Below the pieces are notes generated by a model. It worked only from the letters and a program-made list of their open reading frames with translations. It was not told the DNA's origin and did no database searches. A DNA stretch of 64,000 bases from Turneriella parva DSM 21527 (GTDB lineage Bacteria > Spirochaetota > Leptospiria > Turneriellales > Turneriellaceae): the NCBI RefSeq assembly GCF_000266885.1, contig NC_018020.1, positions 2,604,001 through 2,668,000 of the forward strand. The letters run 5' to 3'. The position numbers were made by a program, and so were the translations under genes. How positions within the stretch are numbered: the first letter of the stretch is position 1; every line of letters starts with the position of its first letter. Shown one piece after another: positions 42,679 through 52,188 of the stretch.

Positions 42679-45372
42679 ATGGCAGTAAAAACTATCAACG
42701 ATATCAGAAAATCATTTCTCGAATATTTTGAATCACGCAGTCACCTGCGCCAACCAAGTGCCTCGCTTTTGCCGGCTCAAGACCCAACGCTGCTTTTTAC
42801 AACTGCGGGCATGGTCCCTTTTAAAGAGTATTTTTCCGGGGCGAGTGCTCCCCCCGCGCCCCGGCTCGCGTCAGTGCAGAAGTGCCTGAGAACCACAGAT
42901 CTCGAATCGGTGGGCAAAACAAAGAGACACCTTTCCTTTTTCGAGATGCTGGGCAATTTCAGTTTCGGCAACTACTTCAAAAAAGAGGCCATCGAATTTG
43001 CCTGGGAATATTCGACGCAGTTCTTGCCTTTCGAAAAAGAAAGAATCTGGATTAGTATTTTCGAAAACGATGATGAGGCATTTGAGATCTGGAACAAGCA
43101 TATCGGCGTGCCCGCTGAGCGCATCGTGAGGCTCGGGCGCGCAGACAACTTTTGGGGGCCTGCCGGCGAAAGCGGCGCATGCGGCCCGTGCAGCGAACTC
43201 TATCTCGACAGAGGCGAAGAATTCGGTACAGACGAGCAGAACCGCGCACCCGGCGGCTCGGGTGATCGCTTCATGGAGTTCTGGAATCTTGTTTTTAACC
43301 AGTTTGATTTTCAGAAGGGCGATTATCTGCCGCTAAAACAGACGGGCATCGACACCGGGGCGGGTCTTGAGCGCCTCGCGACGCTCGTGCAGGGTGTTGA
43401 TTCTGTCTTCGATACCGACGAGCTGATGCGCCTGAGGCAAAAGGCAGGCGAAGTTTTTGCCGCCGAATATACGGGCGCTAACGTGATACCGCTCAGGGTC
43501 TTGACCGATCACATACGCACATTGACCTTCGCGATGTCAGATGGTATATTCCCCTCGAATGAGTCGCGCGGTTATGTTTTACGCCGCGTGCTGAGGCGCG
43601 CGATGCTGTTCGGGCGCAAATTGGGGCAGCGCGAACCGCTTCTCTACAAACTTTGCGACACAGTGCGCGACATTTACGGCGGCTTCTACACCGAGCTGCA
43701 GCAAAATACTGCTTTCATCGCAGATTACATTAAGCAAGAAGAAACGCGATTCTTGTCGACGCTTGATTCGGGGGCCGAGCGGCTCGAGCAATTGCTCGCC
43801 CAGAGCAAATCGGTAGGCAAAAAGCAGCTCGAAGGCCGTGACGTATTTCAACTCTACGATACATTCGGATTTCCCCTGGAAATGACGGTTGAACTCGCTG
43901 AACTTGAAGGTCTCGCCGTCGACACCGAAGGGTTTTCGGCTGAGATGGAGAAACAGCGTGAACGAGGCAGGGCGGCATGGAAAGGCGCTCTTGAACTGCC
44001 CATTGCGCGTGAAATCAAGACCGAATTCACCGGTTATACGAATCTTGAGGCAAACGCCGAAATCGTGACCATCTTAAACGGTGATCGGGCGGTGAATGCA
44101 GTCGCTGAAAGTGACAATAAGTCTGCGCCGGTCTTTGTCGTGACGAGATCGACCCCCTTTTACGCGGAGGGTGGTGGCCAGCTCGGCGACAATGGATTCA
44201 TCAAATCATCCTCAGGTGCTGCGCGTATCGTCGATTGCCGTAAACAGCACGACGCATATGTTCACTTGCTGGCTGACATCGAAGGCACTATCAGCGTGGG
44301 AGAAAGCGTGCAGCTCAGTGTCGAGCGCGCGCGCCGTGAGGCGCTGCAGCGCCACCATAGCGCGACGCACTTATTGAATGCTGAACTCAGAAAGGCACTC
44401 GGTAACCATGTGAAACAGAGTGGCTCGCTGGTACACCCTGATTACCTGCGTTTTGATTTTGCGCACCCGAAGGCTCTCTCGGCCGAAGAACTGGTGCGCG
44501 TCGAAACTGCGGTAAACGACGCAATTGCGGCCAACGCAGAGGTTGCAACGGCAGTTTTGCCGAAATCAGAGGCTGAAAAACGCGGTGCGGTCATGACGTT
44601 TGGTGAAAAGTACGGGGATGTTGTGCGTGTTGTTGAGATGGGCGGCTTTTCGAGTGAATTCTGCGGCGGTACGCACGTCGCACGCACCGGCGATATCGCC
44701 GGTTTTTTGATACAGAAAGAGTCAAGCCCAGGCGCCGGCAACCGCCGCATCGAAGCCGTCGCGGGCGAGGCTGCGGTGAAAACGCTGCGGCAAAAAATTG
44801 CTGAAATTGAAGAGCTGCTGACTGCCGCAGGCCCTGCAGACGCGGGTAAATTCTCTTCACGGTTGCAGGCGCTCGACACAGCGAAGGTAACAGCAGGTTC
44901 GATATCCTCACTATGGCGATCTGCGCTTGCCCTGGCGGCCGACGTGCAGCAACACCTGAGCGAGTTGCGTAAGCAGCGCAAAAAGCAAGAGGTGGCAAGT
45001 TCGGGAGCCGAATCGGGAGCCATAGCCGAAGCTGTTGTTGCATCCCTACAGACAGCGCCGGGTGGTCTGCGTTTTGCCCTGTATGATGCAGCGGGCCAAA
45101 CGGTGGGTGACTTGAAGGCGCTGGCTGACAAAGTGCGTGAACGCGATGCAGATGCCCTGTATCTGCTTTTCTCATCAGCAGGCGATGAATCGGTCTTTGT
45201 GATCGCGGCTTCGCAGGCCTATGCCGCGGCTAGGCAGCTGCAGCTGAATGCCCTACTCAAGGCGGCACCCGCAAAATTAGGCCTTAGCGGTGGCGGTAAA
45301 CCAGAAATGATTCAGGGCAAAATGCGCTCAACCGCGGCGCAGGTTACAGAGTATTTTACCGGGAAGGCATAA
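42679..45372 (+). CDS. alaS: alanine-tRNA ligase
   Basis: An 897-residue class II synthetase that charges tRNA-Ala. Catalytic landmarks are near the start (RKSFLEYFESRSH, SLLPAQDPTLLFTTAGMVPFKEYF, HLSFFEMLGNFSFGNYFK). The editing domain carries the zinc ligands in HHSATHLLNAELRKALG and CGGTHVARTGDI, and the C-Ala/DHHA1-like end carries the GGGKPEMIQG motif. Length is normal (about 875). It is followed by acpS after one base, so alaS-acpS-ruvB is an operon. Confidence 0.97.
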   Translation: MAVKTINDIRKSFLEYFESRSHLRQPSASLLPAQDPTLLFTTAGMVPFKEYFSGASAPPAPRLASVQKCLRTTDLESVGKTKRHLSFFEMLGNFSFGNYFKKEAIEFAWEYSTQFLPFEKERIWISIFENDDEAFEIWNKHIGVPAERIVRLGRADNFWGPAGESGACGPCSELYLDRGEEFGTDEQNRAPGGSGDRFMEFWNLVFNQFDFQKGDYLPLKQTGIDTGAGLERLATLVQGVDSVFDTDELMRLRQKAGEVFAAEYTGANVIPLRVLTDHIRTLTFAMSDGIFPSNESRGYVLRRVLRRAMLFGRKLGQREPLLYKLCDTVRDIYGGFYTELQQNTAFIADYIKQEETRFLSTLDSGAERLEQLLAQSKSVGKKQLEGRDVFQLYDTFGFPLEMTVELAELEGLAVDTEGFSAEMEKQRERGRAAWKGALELPIAREIKTEFTGYTNLEANAEIVTILNGDRAVNAVAESDNKSAPVFVVTRSTPFYAEGGGQLGDNGFIKSSSGAARIVDCRKQHDAYVHLLADIEGTISVGESVQLSVERARREALQRHHSATHLLNAELRKALGNHVKQSGSLVHPDYLRFDFAHPKALSAEELVRVETAVNDAIAANAEVATAVLPKSEAEKRGAVMTFGEKYGDVVRVVEMGGFSSEFCGGTHVARTGDIAGFLIQKESSPGAGNRRIEAVAGEAAVKTLRQKIAEIEELLTAAGPADAGKFSSRLQALDTAKVTAGSISSLWRSALALAADVQQHLSELRKQRKKQEVASSGAESGAIAEAVVASLQTAPGGLRFALYDAAGQTVGDLKALADKVRERDADALYLLFSSAGDESVFVIAASQAYAAARQLQLNALLKAAPAKLGLSGGGKPEMIQGKMRSTAAQVTEYFTGKA

Positions 45373-45373
45373 C

Positions 45374-45751
45374 ATGGTCGTCGGTGTGGGCATCGATATT
45401 TGCGAGAATGACCGCATTTCAGAAATGCTCGGCAAATATAAAGAACGCTTTCTGAACCGTGTTTTTACACCCGAAGAAGTTTCTTATTGCCTCAAGAAGA
45501 AAGATCCGATACCTCACCTGGCGGCGCGCTTTGCGGTGAAAGAGGCTTTTATCAAAGCTCTCGGTATGCGCCGAGACCTGACAATTTCGTACCGCGACGT
45601 AGGCCTCAAGGGCAGCGAGGGCAAAAAAGACATTCATGTGACGGGTAAACTCGCCGAGATGCTCGAGACAAAGACTGTGAGCAGCGTGCATTTCAGCATC
45701 TCGCATGCGCGCGATTATTCAAACGCCTGCGTCATTCTTGAACGGGGATAA
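45374..45751 (+). CDS. acpS: holo-[acyl-carrier-protein] synthase
   Basis: A 125-residue AcpS that transfers 4-phosphopantetheine from CoA to acyl carrier protein. The metal site GVGIDICENDRI (Asp8) and FAVKEAFIKALG (Glu) are intact, and the C-terminal HFSISHARDYSNACVI strand is typical. It overlaps ruvB by one base (TAATG). Confidence 0.95.
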   Translation: MVVGVGIDICENDRISEMLGKYKERFLNRVFTPEEVSYCLKKKDPIPHLAARFAVKEAFIKALGMRRDLTISYRDVGLKGSEGKKDIHVTGKLAEMLETKTVSSVHFSISHARDYSNACVILERG

Positions 45752-46773
45752 TGGCGCCGCCGATTGAACCGCACCTCAATCTCGAAAAAGACGACCGCGA
45801 ACTGCAGGTTCGCCCGGCACGGCTCACCGACTTTGTCGGCCAGCGCGACATCGCAGAAAATCTATCTGCCTACCTTAAGGCCGCGCTGGTGCGCCGCGAA
45901 CCGCTTGACCATGTTCTGCTTTCGGGGCCGCCGGGGCTCGGCAAGACCACGCTTGCGCGCATCATCGCCAATGAGGCTGGGGCGCGCTTTTCGCAGATAA
46001 CGGCGCCCAATATCAAGCGGCCCGGTGATCTTGCGAAAATTCTGAGCGCGCTAGGCGAGAACGATGTGCTCTTCATCGACGAGATTCACAGATTGCCCGC
46101 GCCTGCCGAAGAACTCCTTTATGGCGCAATGGAAGACCGCACGATCGACATCGCTGTCGGCGACGGTACGCTCGCCAATTCGGTGCAGATTACCCTGCCT
46201 CCGTTTACGCTCGTGGGGGCGACGACAAGACCCGGTGACCTGACGGCGCCGCTGCGCGATCGTTTTGGTATTCGCTTTCATCTTGAATTCTATCAAGATG
46301 AGGATATCATAACTATTCTCTCGCGCGCGGCCGACATCTGGAAAATCAGCATGACGGCAGAGTCGCGCGCTTCGGTGAGCCGCAGGGCGCGCAGTACGCC
46401 CCGTATCGCATTGCACCTTCTGCGCCGCGTCTGGGATTACGCGCTTGCCGAGAGCGGTGACCTGAGTCACGAAATCGATCGCGGCGCAGCTGAATTCGCG
46501 TTTGGCAAAATGCAGATCGATGCAGAAGGTATGACGCGCCTCGACAGGCAGCTTATGCTGAGCATAGCGAACCACTACCAGGGTGGGCCCGTCGGTCTCA
46601 AACCCCTGTCAGCGATTCTGGCCGAAGATCTTACCACGCTAGAAGATTACGTTGAACCGTATCTCGTGCGCCGGGGATTTATACGCCGCACACCGCGCGG
46701 CAGAATGCTTACCCCTGAGGCTTATAAACACCTCGGCCTCAGTGGCGGGCCGCAGGGCCTGTTCGAACCCTGA
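45751..46773 (+). CDS. ruvB: Holliday junction branch migration ATPase RuvB
   Basis: A 340-residue AAA+ motor that drives branch migration with RuvA. Walker A GPPGLGKTTLA near residue 54, Walker B LFIDEIHRLP, sensor VGATTRPGDLTAPLRDRFG, and the winged helix with LVRRGFIRRTPRGRMLTP at the end are all present. Length is normal. It is the third gene of alaS-acpS-ruvB. ruvA and ruvC are not in the window. Confidence 0.97.
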   Translation: MAPPIEPHLNLEKDDRELQVRPARLTDFVGQRDIAENLSAYLKAALVRREPLDHVLLSGPPGLGKTTLARIIANEAGARFSQITAPNIKRPGDLAKILSALGENDVLFIDEIHRLPAPAEELLYGAMEDRTIDIAVGDGTLANSVQITLPPFTLVGATTRPGDLTAPLRDRFGIRFHLEFYQDEDIITILSRAADIWKISMTAESRASVSRRARSTPRIALHLLRRVWDYALAESGDLSHEIDRGAAEFAFGKMQIDAEGMTRLDRQLMLSIANHYQGGPVGLKPLSAILAEDLTTLEDYVEPYLVRRGFIRRTPRGRMLTPEAYKHLGLSGGPQGLFEP

Positions 46774-46819
46774 TTGCCATCGCGGCGCGATTGCAGGTTC
46801 TGCCCTCAGGCAGGTTCGT

Positions 46820-47218
46820 GTGAAATTAGCGCTGAACATAATACTCTGTGCGGTTTTAATTTCGCGCTCGGCGCACGCAGCTGAGCTTAACCCGGGTTAT
46901 ACCGGCGATACGACCGGCATTCAGCAAAGCGATGAATCTAAGTTTCGCCGCGGCGAGGTGATCTTTTTTATTTCGTATCCTTTTACTTTCCTGGGCTCGC
47001 TCGCTGTTTACAGCATAGCGGGGTCTGGCATGAGCAGCCTTGACTCGGGCATTGGCCAGTTTTCGCCCTCTGGTGCGGGCTTTTTCGGGCTTGTGGCTGC
47101 GACCGCTGCCTTCTTCAGTTTTGGCATTGCGATGAACGACTACCAGGCGATTCAGGCAGACACGCGAACGCAAAACGGCGCGGTTACCGAATATCTCTCG
47201 TTCACCACCCGATTTTGA
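46820..47218 (+). CDS. small exported protein of unknown function
   Basis: A 132-residue protein with a signal peptide (MKLALNIILCAVLISRSAHA, cleaved before AELNPG). It has one or two further hydrophobic stretches (FFISYPFTFLGSLAVYSIAGSG near residue 50 and FFGLVAATAAFFSFGIAMN near 87), so it may sit in a membrane. I do not recognise the family. It uses GTG at 46820 with AGG a short way upstream; the open frame extends further back into ruvB but without a signal. Start confidence is moderate. Confidence 0.6.
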   Translation: MKLALNIILCAVLISRSAHAAELNPGYTGDTTGIQQSDESKFRRGEVIFFISYPFTFLGSLAVYSIAGSGMSSLDSGIGQFSPSGAGFFGLVAATAAFFSFGIAMNDYQAIQADTRTQNGAVTEYLSFTTRF

Positions 47219-47250
47219 GGGTCTCGGGCGCTGGGTGGCGCTAAGCGTGC

Positions 47251-48930
47251 TTATTCGGGTTCAGCACGCCGCGCGAGGCTGAAGAAAAAGAGCGAGCTCA
47301 GCGCGCCCATGATGACGAGCGCTGAAATGCCGCCAAAGACCGGTAGATTCCATTGCACGGGTATCAGGTCATCGCGTACGAGCAGTACAGCTGCGGCGCA
47401 CAGGCAGATGATGCCCATTGTGCTGAAATGGTTGCTGCGCTCGCGCGTTTCACGTTCGGGAGGCCGGGTAATTTCTACCTGAAATTTTCCCGAAGAGATC
47501 ATGCCGATGGTCTTCAGCAACTGATCGGGAATTTTCTCCGCATATTCGAGGTAGTCGGGCAGCGCGCGCAGAATCGACTTTCCATAACGCGCAAGCGACA
47601 TCTGTTCTGCAAAGATTTTTTCCATCATCGGGCGTGAGACTTTAGCGAGATCCATTTTCGGATCAAGTATCGCACCGACGGCTTCGATTGTAATGATACA
47701 TTTCGACGATAGCACAAGATCGCCGTGAAAGTACAGGCGGTGTTTCGCACCGATATTCATCGTGTCGAAAATGAGTCGGCCCAGCGAATATTCTTTGAAG
47801 CCTGCACCTGACCAGCGTTTGATCTGTTCAGCGAGTTCAAGCCTGAAACCGGCAACATCGGCGCGGCGCCCGGGTTCTGTCAGCTTGACGAGATAGCTTG
47901 TGGCGTGGTCAAATTCGCGAATCACCATGAAGTAATAGTAGAGAAACATATTGTTACGCGTCTCAGGCGTGAACGACCCGATCATGCCCAGGTCAATCAG
48001 GCAGATTTTGTTGCGGTCGACGATGAACATGTTTCCGGGGTGCGGGTCGCCATGAAAGAAGCCGTCGATGTAAAGCATCTTCAGTACAGCCTGCGCTCCG
48101 CGCGCTGCAAGTTTAGGGCCGTTGATGCCCAGGCGCTTGAGTTTTTCACGATCGTCTGGCTTGATGCCGTCGACGAACTCCATCGTGAGAACACGGCGCG
48201 AGGTATAGTCCCAGTAGATTTTGGGGAACATGATGTCGTCCCACTCGGCAAAATTCTCGCGAAACATGTCGGCGTGTTTACCCTCTTGCGCGAAATCGAG
48301 CTCGCGCATTGTATACTTGGCAAACTCTTCGACGAAGTGCACGGGGCGGTAGTCGCGTATCTTCGGTATGCGCTCCATAATGAATGCGAGCCGGCGCATG
48401 ACGTTGATGTCGTCGCTGATGAGGCGGGTGATGCCCGGTCGCTGCACCTTGACGACGACCTTTTGTCCTGAGCGCAGCTTGGCGATGTGCGCCTGCGCGA
48501 GTGAGGCCGATGCAACCGGCACTTCGCTGAACTCAGCAAAAATATGCCGAATCGGCATGTTAAACTCTGCCTCTATAACTCCTTTTGCTTCTGAATAGGG
48601 TATGGGCGGCACCTGACTCTGCAACTTTCTCAGTTCAACAGTGATGCGCTCGGGCAGCATGTCGTCGCGCAGCGAAAGTATCTGCCCGAGCTTCACATAA
48701 GTCGGGCCAAGGCGTTCAAGAGTACGTCTGAACTGCACCGGAAAGCGCGCGAAATTCTTGGGCCTTCTGAAAATACGGCGAACAAACCCGGCGACAAAGC
48801 GGCGTGAAAATGACCGGGGCCTCAGCCCGCGTGGCCGGTAAAGATATGAAATAAAGACATCGATTAAGAGGTCGATGACGATGGAATTCACCGCAAGCAT
48901 TCGGCGGATTTCATAGTAGGCGCGACGCAT
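47251..48930 (-). CDS. ABC1/UbiB-family atypical kinase-like protein
   Basis: A 559-residue protein of the ABC1/AarF/UbiB family. It has the KxGQ nucleotide-loop variant KLGQILSLRDDMLP near residue 95, the invariant lysine in VVVKVQRPG, and the family ATP-binding motif HGDPHPGNMFIVD with LIDLGMIG. Two hydrophobic segments at the very C-terminus suggest membrane anchoring. UbiB-type proteins support ubiquinone or other lipid synthesis by ATPase activity; the exact role is unknown. I start at ATG 48930 (MRRAYYEIRR); the open frame runs farther but overlaps the divergent gene region. Confidence 0.88.
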   Translation of the reverse strand: MRRAYYEIRRMLAVNSIVIDLLIDVFISYLYRPRGLRPRSFSRRFVAGFVRRIFRRPKNFARFPVQFRRTLERLGPTYVKLGQILSLRDDMLPERITVELRKLQSQVPPIPYSEAKGVIEAEFNMPIRHIFAEFSEVPVASASLAQAHIAKLRSGQKVVVKVQRPGITRLISDDINVMRRLAFIMERIPKIRDYRPVHFVEEFAKYTMRELDFAQEGKHADMFRENFAEWDDIMFPKIYWDYTSRRVLTMEFVDGIKPDDREKLKRLGINGPKLAARGAQAVLKMLYIDGFFHGDPHPGNMFIVDRNKICLIDLGMIGSFTPETRNNMFLYYYFMVIREFDHATSYLVKLTEPGRRADVAGFRLELAEQIKRWSGAGFKEYSLGRLIFDTMNIGAKHRLYFHGDLVLSSKCIITIEAVGAILDPKMDLAKVSRPMMEKIFAEQMSLARYGKSILRALPDYLEYAEKIPDQLLKTIGMISSGKFQVEITRPPERETRERSNHFSTMGIICLCAAAVLLVRDDLIPVQWNLPVFGGISALVIMGALSSLFFFSLARRAEPE

Positions 48931-49038
48931 ACGTTCTGAGAAATGCAGCGGCGACGGGGCCGTCAAGATATAAACAGATATTTGCCCCTGAGCGATTGCT
49001 TTTAGTTGCCAACCTGTAAGCGATGGTCGACATACCCC

Positions 49039-49545
49039 ATGCGCAGATGGCTCATCAGGCATGAGCAGAAAGAACTTCCCTTTGTGGTTTCTTCGGGAAC
49101 AATCTCAGGCGGATATACCGCTGCCGGCGAGCCTCTGGGCGAATACGAAATGGCTGCGCAGACTGTCCCGCATGCCCCGCAGGTCGTGAGCCTGAACGGC
49201 AGGCAGCACCGGCTGTCTGTCTTGCGAAAGGGCAACCAGCTGCTTGTCAACGTCGACGGTTTTTTTTACCGGTTTTATGCGACGCAACTGCGAAACGAGT
49301 CGGCAGCCGGTTCGACCGCGCTCGAAATACGCAGCGAGATTCCCGGAAAGATTATCAAAGTTCTGGTGAAACCCGGTGATCAGGTTACGCCGGGGCAGGG
49401 CGTCATCGTGCAAGAGGCGATGAAAATGGAGATCACGCTCGCCGCGGCGAGCAGCCGCAAGGTCTCAGAGGTTCTCGTCGAAGCCGGCGCGCAGGTTGCG
49501 GCTGATGAAGTTCTGATTCGTCTCTCAGGGGATAATGAAGCCTAG
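49039..49545 (+). CDS. biotin carboxyl carrier domain protein
   Basis: A 168-residue protein whose C-terminal 75 residues are a biotinyl-lipoyl domain: PGKIIKVLVKPGDQVTPGQGVIVQEAMKMEITLAA, with biotinylation Lys in EAMKME. The first 90 residues are a small beta-rich module with no clear match. It could be the carrier of an acyl-CoA carboxylase; no carboxylase or transferase gene adjoins it. It starts at ATG 49039 in preference to TTG 49006. It overlaps the Nudix gene by 11 bp, so the two are coupled. Confidence 0.8.
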   Translation: MRRWLIRHEQKELPFVVSSGTISGGYTAAGEPLGEYEMAAQTVPHAPQVVSLNGRQHRLSVLRKGNQLLVNVDGFFYRFYATQLRNESAAGSTALEIRSEIPGKIIKVLVKPGDQVTPGQGVIVQEAMKMEITLAAASSRKVSEVLVEAGAQVAADEVLIRLSGDNEA

Positions 49546-50023
49546 TCGCGTACAGGTACCGAATGCGCACCACGCGCAACAAAAGCCCGCGATTCGCCAC
49601 CGTATCGCGGGCATCTTCGCGCGTGGTGGTAAGATTCTGCTGGTGAAGCACCGAAAGGCAGGGCGTGAATATTATCTATTGCCGGGCGGCGGGCAAGAGA
49701 TCGGAGAATCAGCCATTGAAGCACTGGCGCGCGAATGGAAAGAAGAGCTGAGTCTTGAAGTTAAAGTGGGCCGATTTCTCTTTTGTGGTGAGTCAGTGCC
49801 GTCAGAGCCGAGGCGCACTCAGGTCTTTCAGATGGTCTTTCATATCGATGCGATCGAAGGCGATATTCAGGTTCACCACGAAGGGGCCCTCGCGGGATAC
49901 GATTGGGTGCCTATCAATGCACTCTCAGACATTGCGTTCTTTCCTGATTGCCTGCCGCAGGTGAAGGCCTTTTGCCGCGGTGAAGATTTTTCGGTGTACC
50001 AGCGGTATCGTTGGCTCACCTGA
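49535..50023 (+). CDS. Nudix hydrolase
   Basis: A 162-residue Nudix protein. The Nudix box is complete: GGGQEIGESAIEALAREWKEEL near residues 51-72 (G-x5-E-x7-REWKEEL), which binds Mg and cleaves a nucleoside-diphosphate link. The substrate is unknown. The first 20 residues are a basic leader. It overlaps the biotin carrier gene and is 15 bp upstream of the two-TM protein gene. Confidence 0.88.
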   Translation: MKPSRVQVPNAHHAQQKPAIRHRIAGIFARGGKILLVKHRKAGREYYLLPGGGQEIGESAIEALAREWKEELSLEVKVGRFLFCGESVPSEPRRTQVFQMVFHIDAIEGDIQVHHEGALAGYDWVPINALSDIAFFPDCLPQVKAFCRGEDFSVYQRYRWLT

Positions 50024-50038
50024 AACGAATAAAATCGC

Positions 50039-52120
50039 ATGAGTCTCTTAGGTCGGTATCTCGTATCGCTTGCGCTGATCGCGGTTGCGGGCATTGCCTG
50101 GTTCGGTGAGCGTTTCGTCGTTCGCCAGCGTGTGGCAGCGCTTGCCGAGCTGCGACTCGACAGATTTCAGGCCGACCTGAACGCTGTTGACGCAGCGGTT
50201 GCGCGCAGTAACGCCAACGGTGACTATTTCAGGTTTCTTGGCGCAAGGCCTGGCAAAGACAACGATGCCGTGCTCTTAAACCCCCGCAATGATCTCGTTG
50301 AATCGGCAGTGCTGCTCGACAGAAATTTTATGACGGTGGCACGCTCGGGTCGCGACCTCACCGCAGACGAAAGGGGGATTTCAAAACGTTATCAGCAAAA
50401 AAATCTGATTACAGACACCGCCCTGATTCGCAAATTTATACTCACTGATTTTGACGGCAAGGGGCTTGCTCACCTGGTCTTGGTCGTGAGGCCCGATTTG
50501 AAAAATTCTCATGCGTCTCTTTTTGCCCTGCCTTATGATCTGAGCACAACGGCCGCCTTTTCGCGTGATAATTTCAATAAAGACGAAAAGAAACTGGTTT
50601 CGGTATTGCTGGCCGCGCAGAGCGATCGACTGCGTGAATTTACAATCCGCGGCCAACGCCTGGCCTCTGTGCGCAGGGCATTAATGCCTGAGAATCTGAT
50701 TCTTTACGAAGTAAATCCGCTGCCGCCTGTTTATGCCTATTTCAGCACTTACCTGCTGATTCTCGTTATTCTGGGCTCGCTGCTCTTTCTCTGGCGCGGT
50801 TTTGCCGCACAGCGTTATACCCGGCGGGAACTTTCAGAGCGTACTCTGCATGGCTTCAAATCTGCCCTCGGCGCAAGGGAGCAGCAGATTGGGGTGCTCG
50901 CGCGGCTTACTGAATCAGATAATTCGATCAAAGAAAAGCTCGTGGCGTCAGTTGACAAAGAGGCTGAAATCGAAGAGCGGCTGAGCCAGGCGCGCGCCGA
51001 AAAGCCCGCCGCCGCAGAACCCACACCGCTGGTGATCGACATTATGCCCGAGCGCAGGCAGTTTCGCTTCATGAACCCGGCACGCGTTGTCGCGGCGGCG
51101 CCACAGGCAGACCGGCTGAATGAGGGGGAGCGAAAGCTGCGTGAAAAGGCTTTTAGCACCGAACTCAGGGGCCTCATGGATGAGCTCGCAAAGCCTGCCA
51201 CGCCCGCACCTGTCGGTGGTGGCGAAGGCGACCTCATCCGCGAAATCGAAGCTTTTGAAACCGCGCACCAGTACCCGCCGATCGACCAGTACCTCTACTA
51301 TCTGAATGAACTCTATTTCGACGACGTTACTCCGGCTGAACTGGCAGAAGCCCTGCGTGTCGCGGGCGACGCTGTGCAGTCCCAGAGTTTTGCGCTTCTG
51401 CTCTACGATGCGGCCGGCGCGTATTTCAAAACTGCATTTGTGCATGCGGCGCCTGAGTCGCTGAGACAAACGTTCTTCTTGCTGGTGCGCGACACTGTAA
51501 TACCCAATGATTTTGCCGACTACGGTTATGTGACAGCAACGGCTCAGTTGAAAAAGAACCCTTACTTTCGAAAGCGTCTGCCCCCTGAATTTGGCGAAGC
51601 CCTCAAAGGCGTACACGTCTTTAGCATCAGCGAAAGTTACCTGCGGGCTCGCATCGTCTTTTTCGATACCGCGCGGGGCGGCGAAATCGCCGACGCCGGA
51701 GTTTTGAGCTCAATACGCGCCTATCTGAGGCAGCTGGCCCCAGCCGTGCACATGTACATTGCCGATCAGGCATCGATGGCCGCGACGGGTGACGCACGTA
51801 ACCTTGCCGTGTGGTCGGTCAAAGAGCTTCGCGAGAGTATACGCCGGCTCGAAGACGGGGCAACCTGGATTTCACAGTACGTTTTCGAATCTGGCCTGAA
51901 GCTCGACGAGCAGCTGTCGCTGATGAGCGATATCGGCCGCACGCTCGAGTCAGGCGAAAAAGTGGTTATGCTCAGCCCGACACGTATTGCCGTCGTTCAC
52001 CGCCAGGGCGCCGCAAAGCTTATTGAAGAGCGCGTCGGCCGCGTCGGTAAAAAGTTTATCGTCAAAGAAAGCGAGTTTGGCAAAACCTCGCGCAATCTTT
52101 ATACGTTTGCCGAATTCTAG
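50039..52120 (+). CDS. two-TM membrane protein of unknown function
   Basis: A 693-residue protein. An N-terminal anchor (YLVSLALIAVAGIAWFG) and a second hydrophobic segment near residue 240 (YFSTYLLILVILGSLLFLW) frame a periplasmic sensor-like domain of about 200 residues. A cytoplasmic part follows with an Ala/Glu-rich, probably coiled-coil region (residues 270-400) and a 280-residue globular end. This resembles a chemosensory or sensor layout, but no kinase, HAMP, GGDEF or methyl-accepting motif is visible. I do not recognise the family. A hairpin follows its stop. Confidence 0.65.
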   Translation: MSLLGRYLVSLALIAVAGIAWFGERFVVRQRVAALAELRLDRFQADLNAVDAAVARSNANGDYFRFLGARPGKDNDAVLLNPRNDLVESAVLLDRNFMTVARSGRDLTADERGISKRYQQKNLITDTALIRKFILTDFDGKGLAHLVLVVRPDLKNSHASLFALPYDLSTTAAFSRDNFNKDEKKLVSVLLAAQSDRLREFTIRGQRLASVRRALMPENLILYEVNPLPPVYAYFSTYLLILVILGSLLFLWRGFAAQRYTRRELSERTLHGFKSALGAREQQIGVLARLTESDNSIKEKLVASVDKEAEIEERLSQARAEKPAAAEPTPLVIDIMPERRQFRFMNPARVVAAAPQADRLNEGERKLREKAFSTELRGLMDELAKPATPAPVGGGEGDLIREIEAFETAHQYPPIDQYLYYLNELYFDDVTPAELAEALRVAGDAVQSQSFALLLYDAAGAYFKTAFVHAAPESLRQTFFLLVRDTVIPNDFADYGYVTATAQLKKNPYFRKRLPPEFGEALKGVHVFSISESYLRARIVFFDTARGGEIADAGVLSSIRAYLRQLAPAVHMYIADQASMAATGDARNLAVWSVKELRESIRRLEDGATWISQYVFESGLKLDEQLSLMSDIGRTLESGEKVVMLSPTRIAVVHRQGAAKLIEERVGRVGKKFIVKESEFGKTSRNLYTFAEF

Positions 52121-52143
52121 CGGGTTACTGAATAAGAAACCTG

Positions 52144-52174
52144 CTAACAGGTTCCTTTTTCAGGAACCTGTTAG
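52144..52174. terminator. 13-bp perfect hairpin between convergent genes
   Basis: Arms 52144-52156 and 52162-52174 with loop TTTTC. A competing shorter stem AACCTG / CAGGTT (52138-52153) shares part of the left arm. It lies between the convergent two-TM protein and TonB-receptor genes. Neither side carries a clear U tract, so terminator activity is possible but not typical. Confidence 0.55.
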
Positions 52175-52188
52175 ACAGCGCCCGAAGG

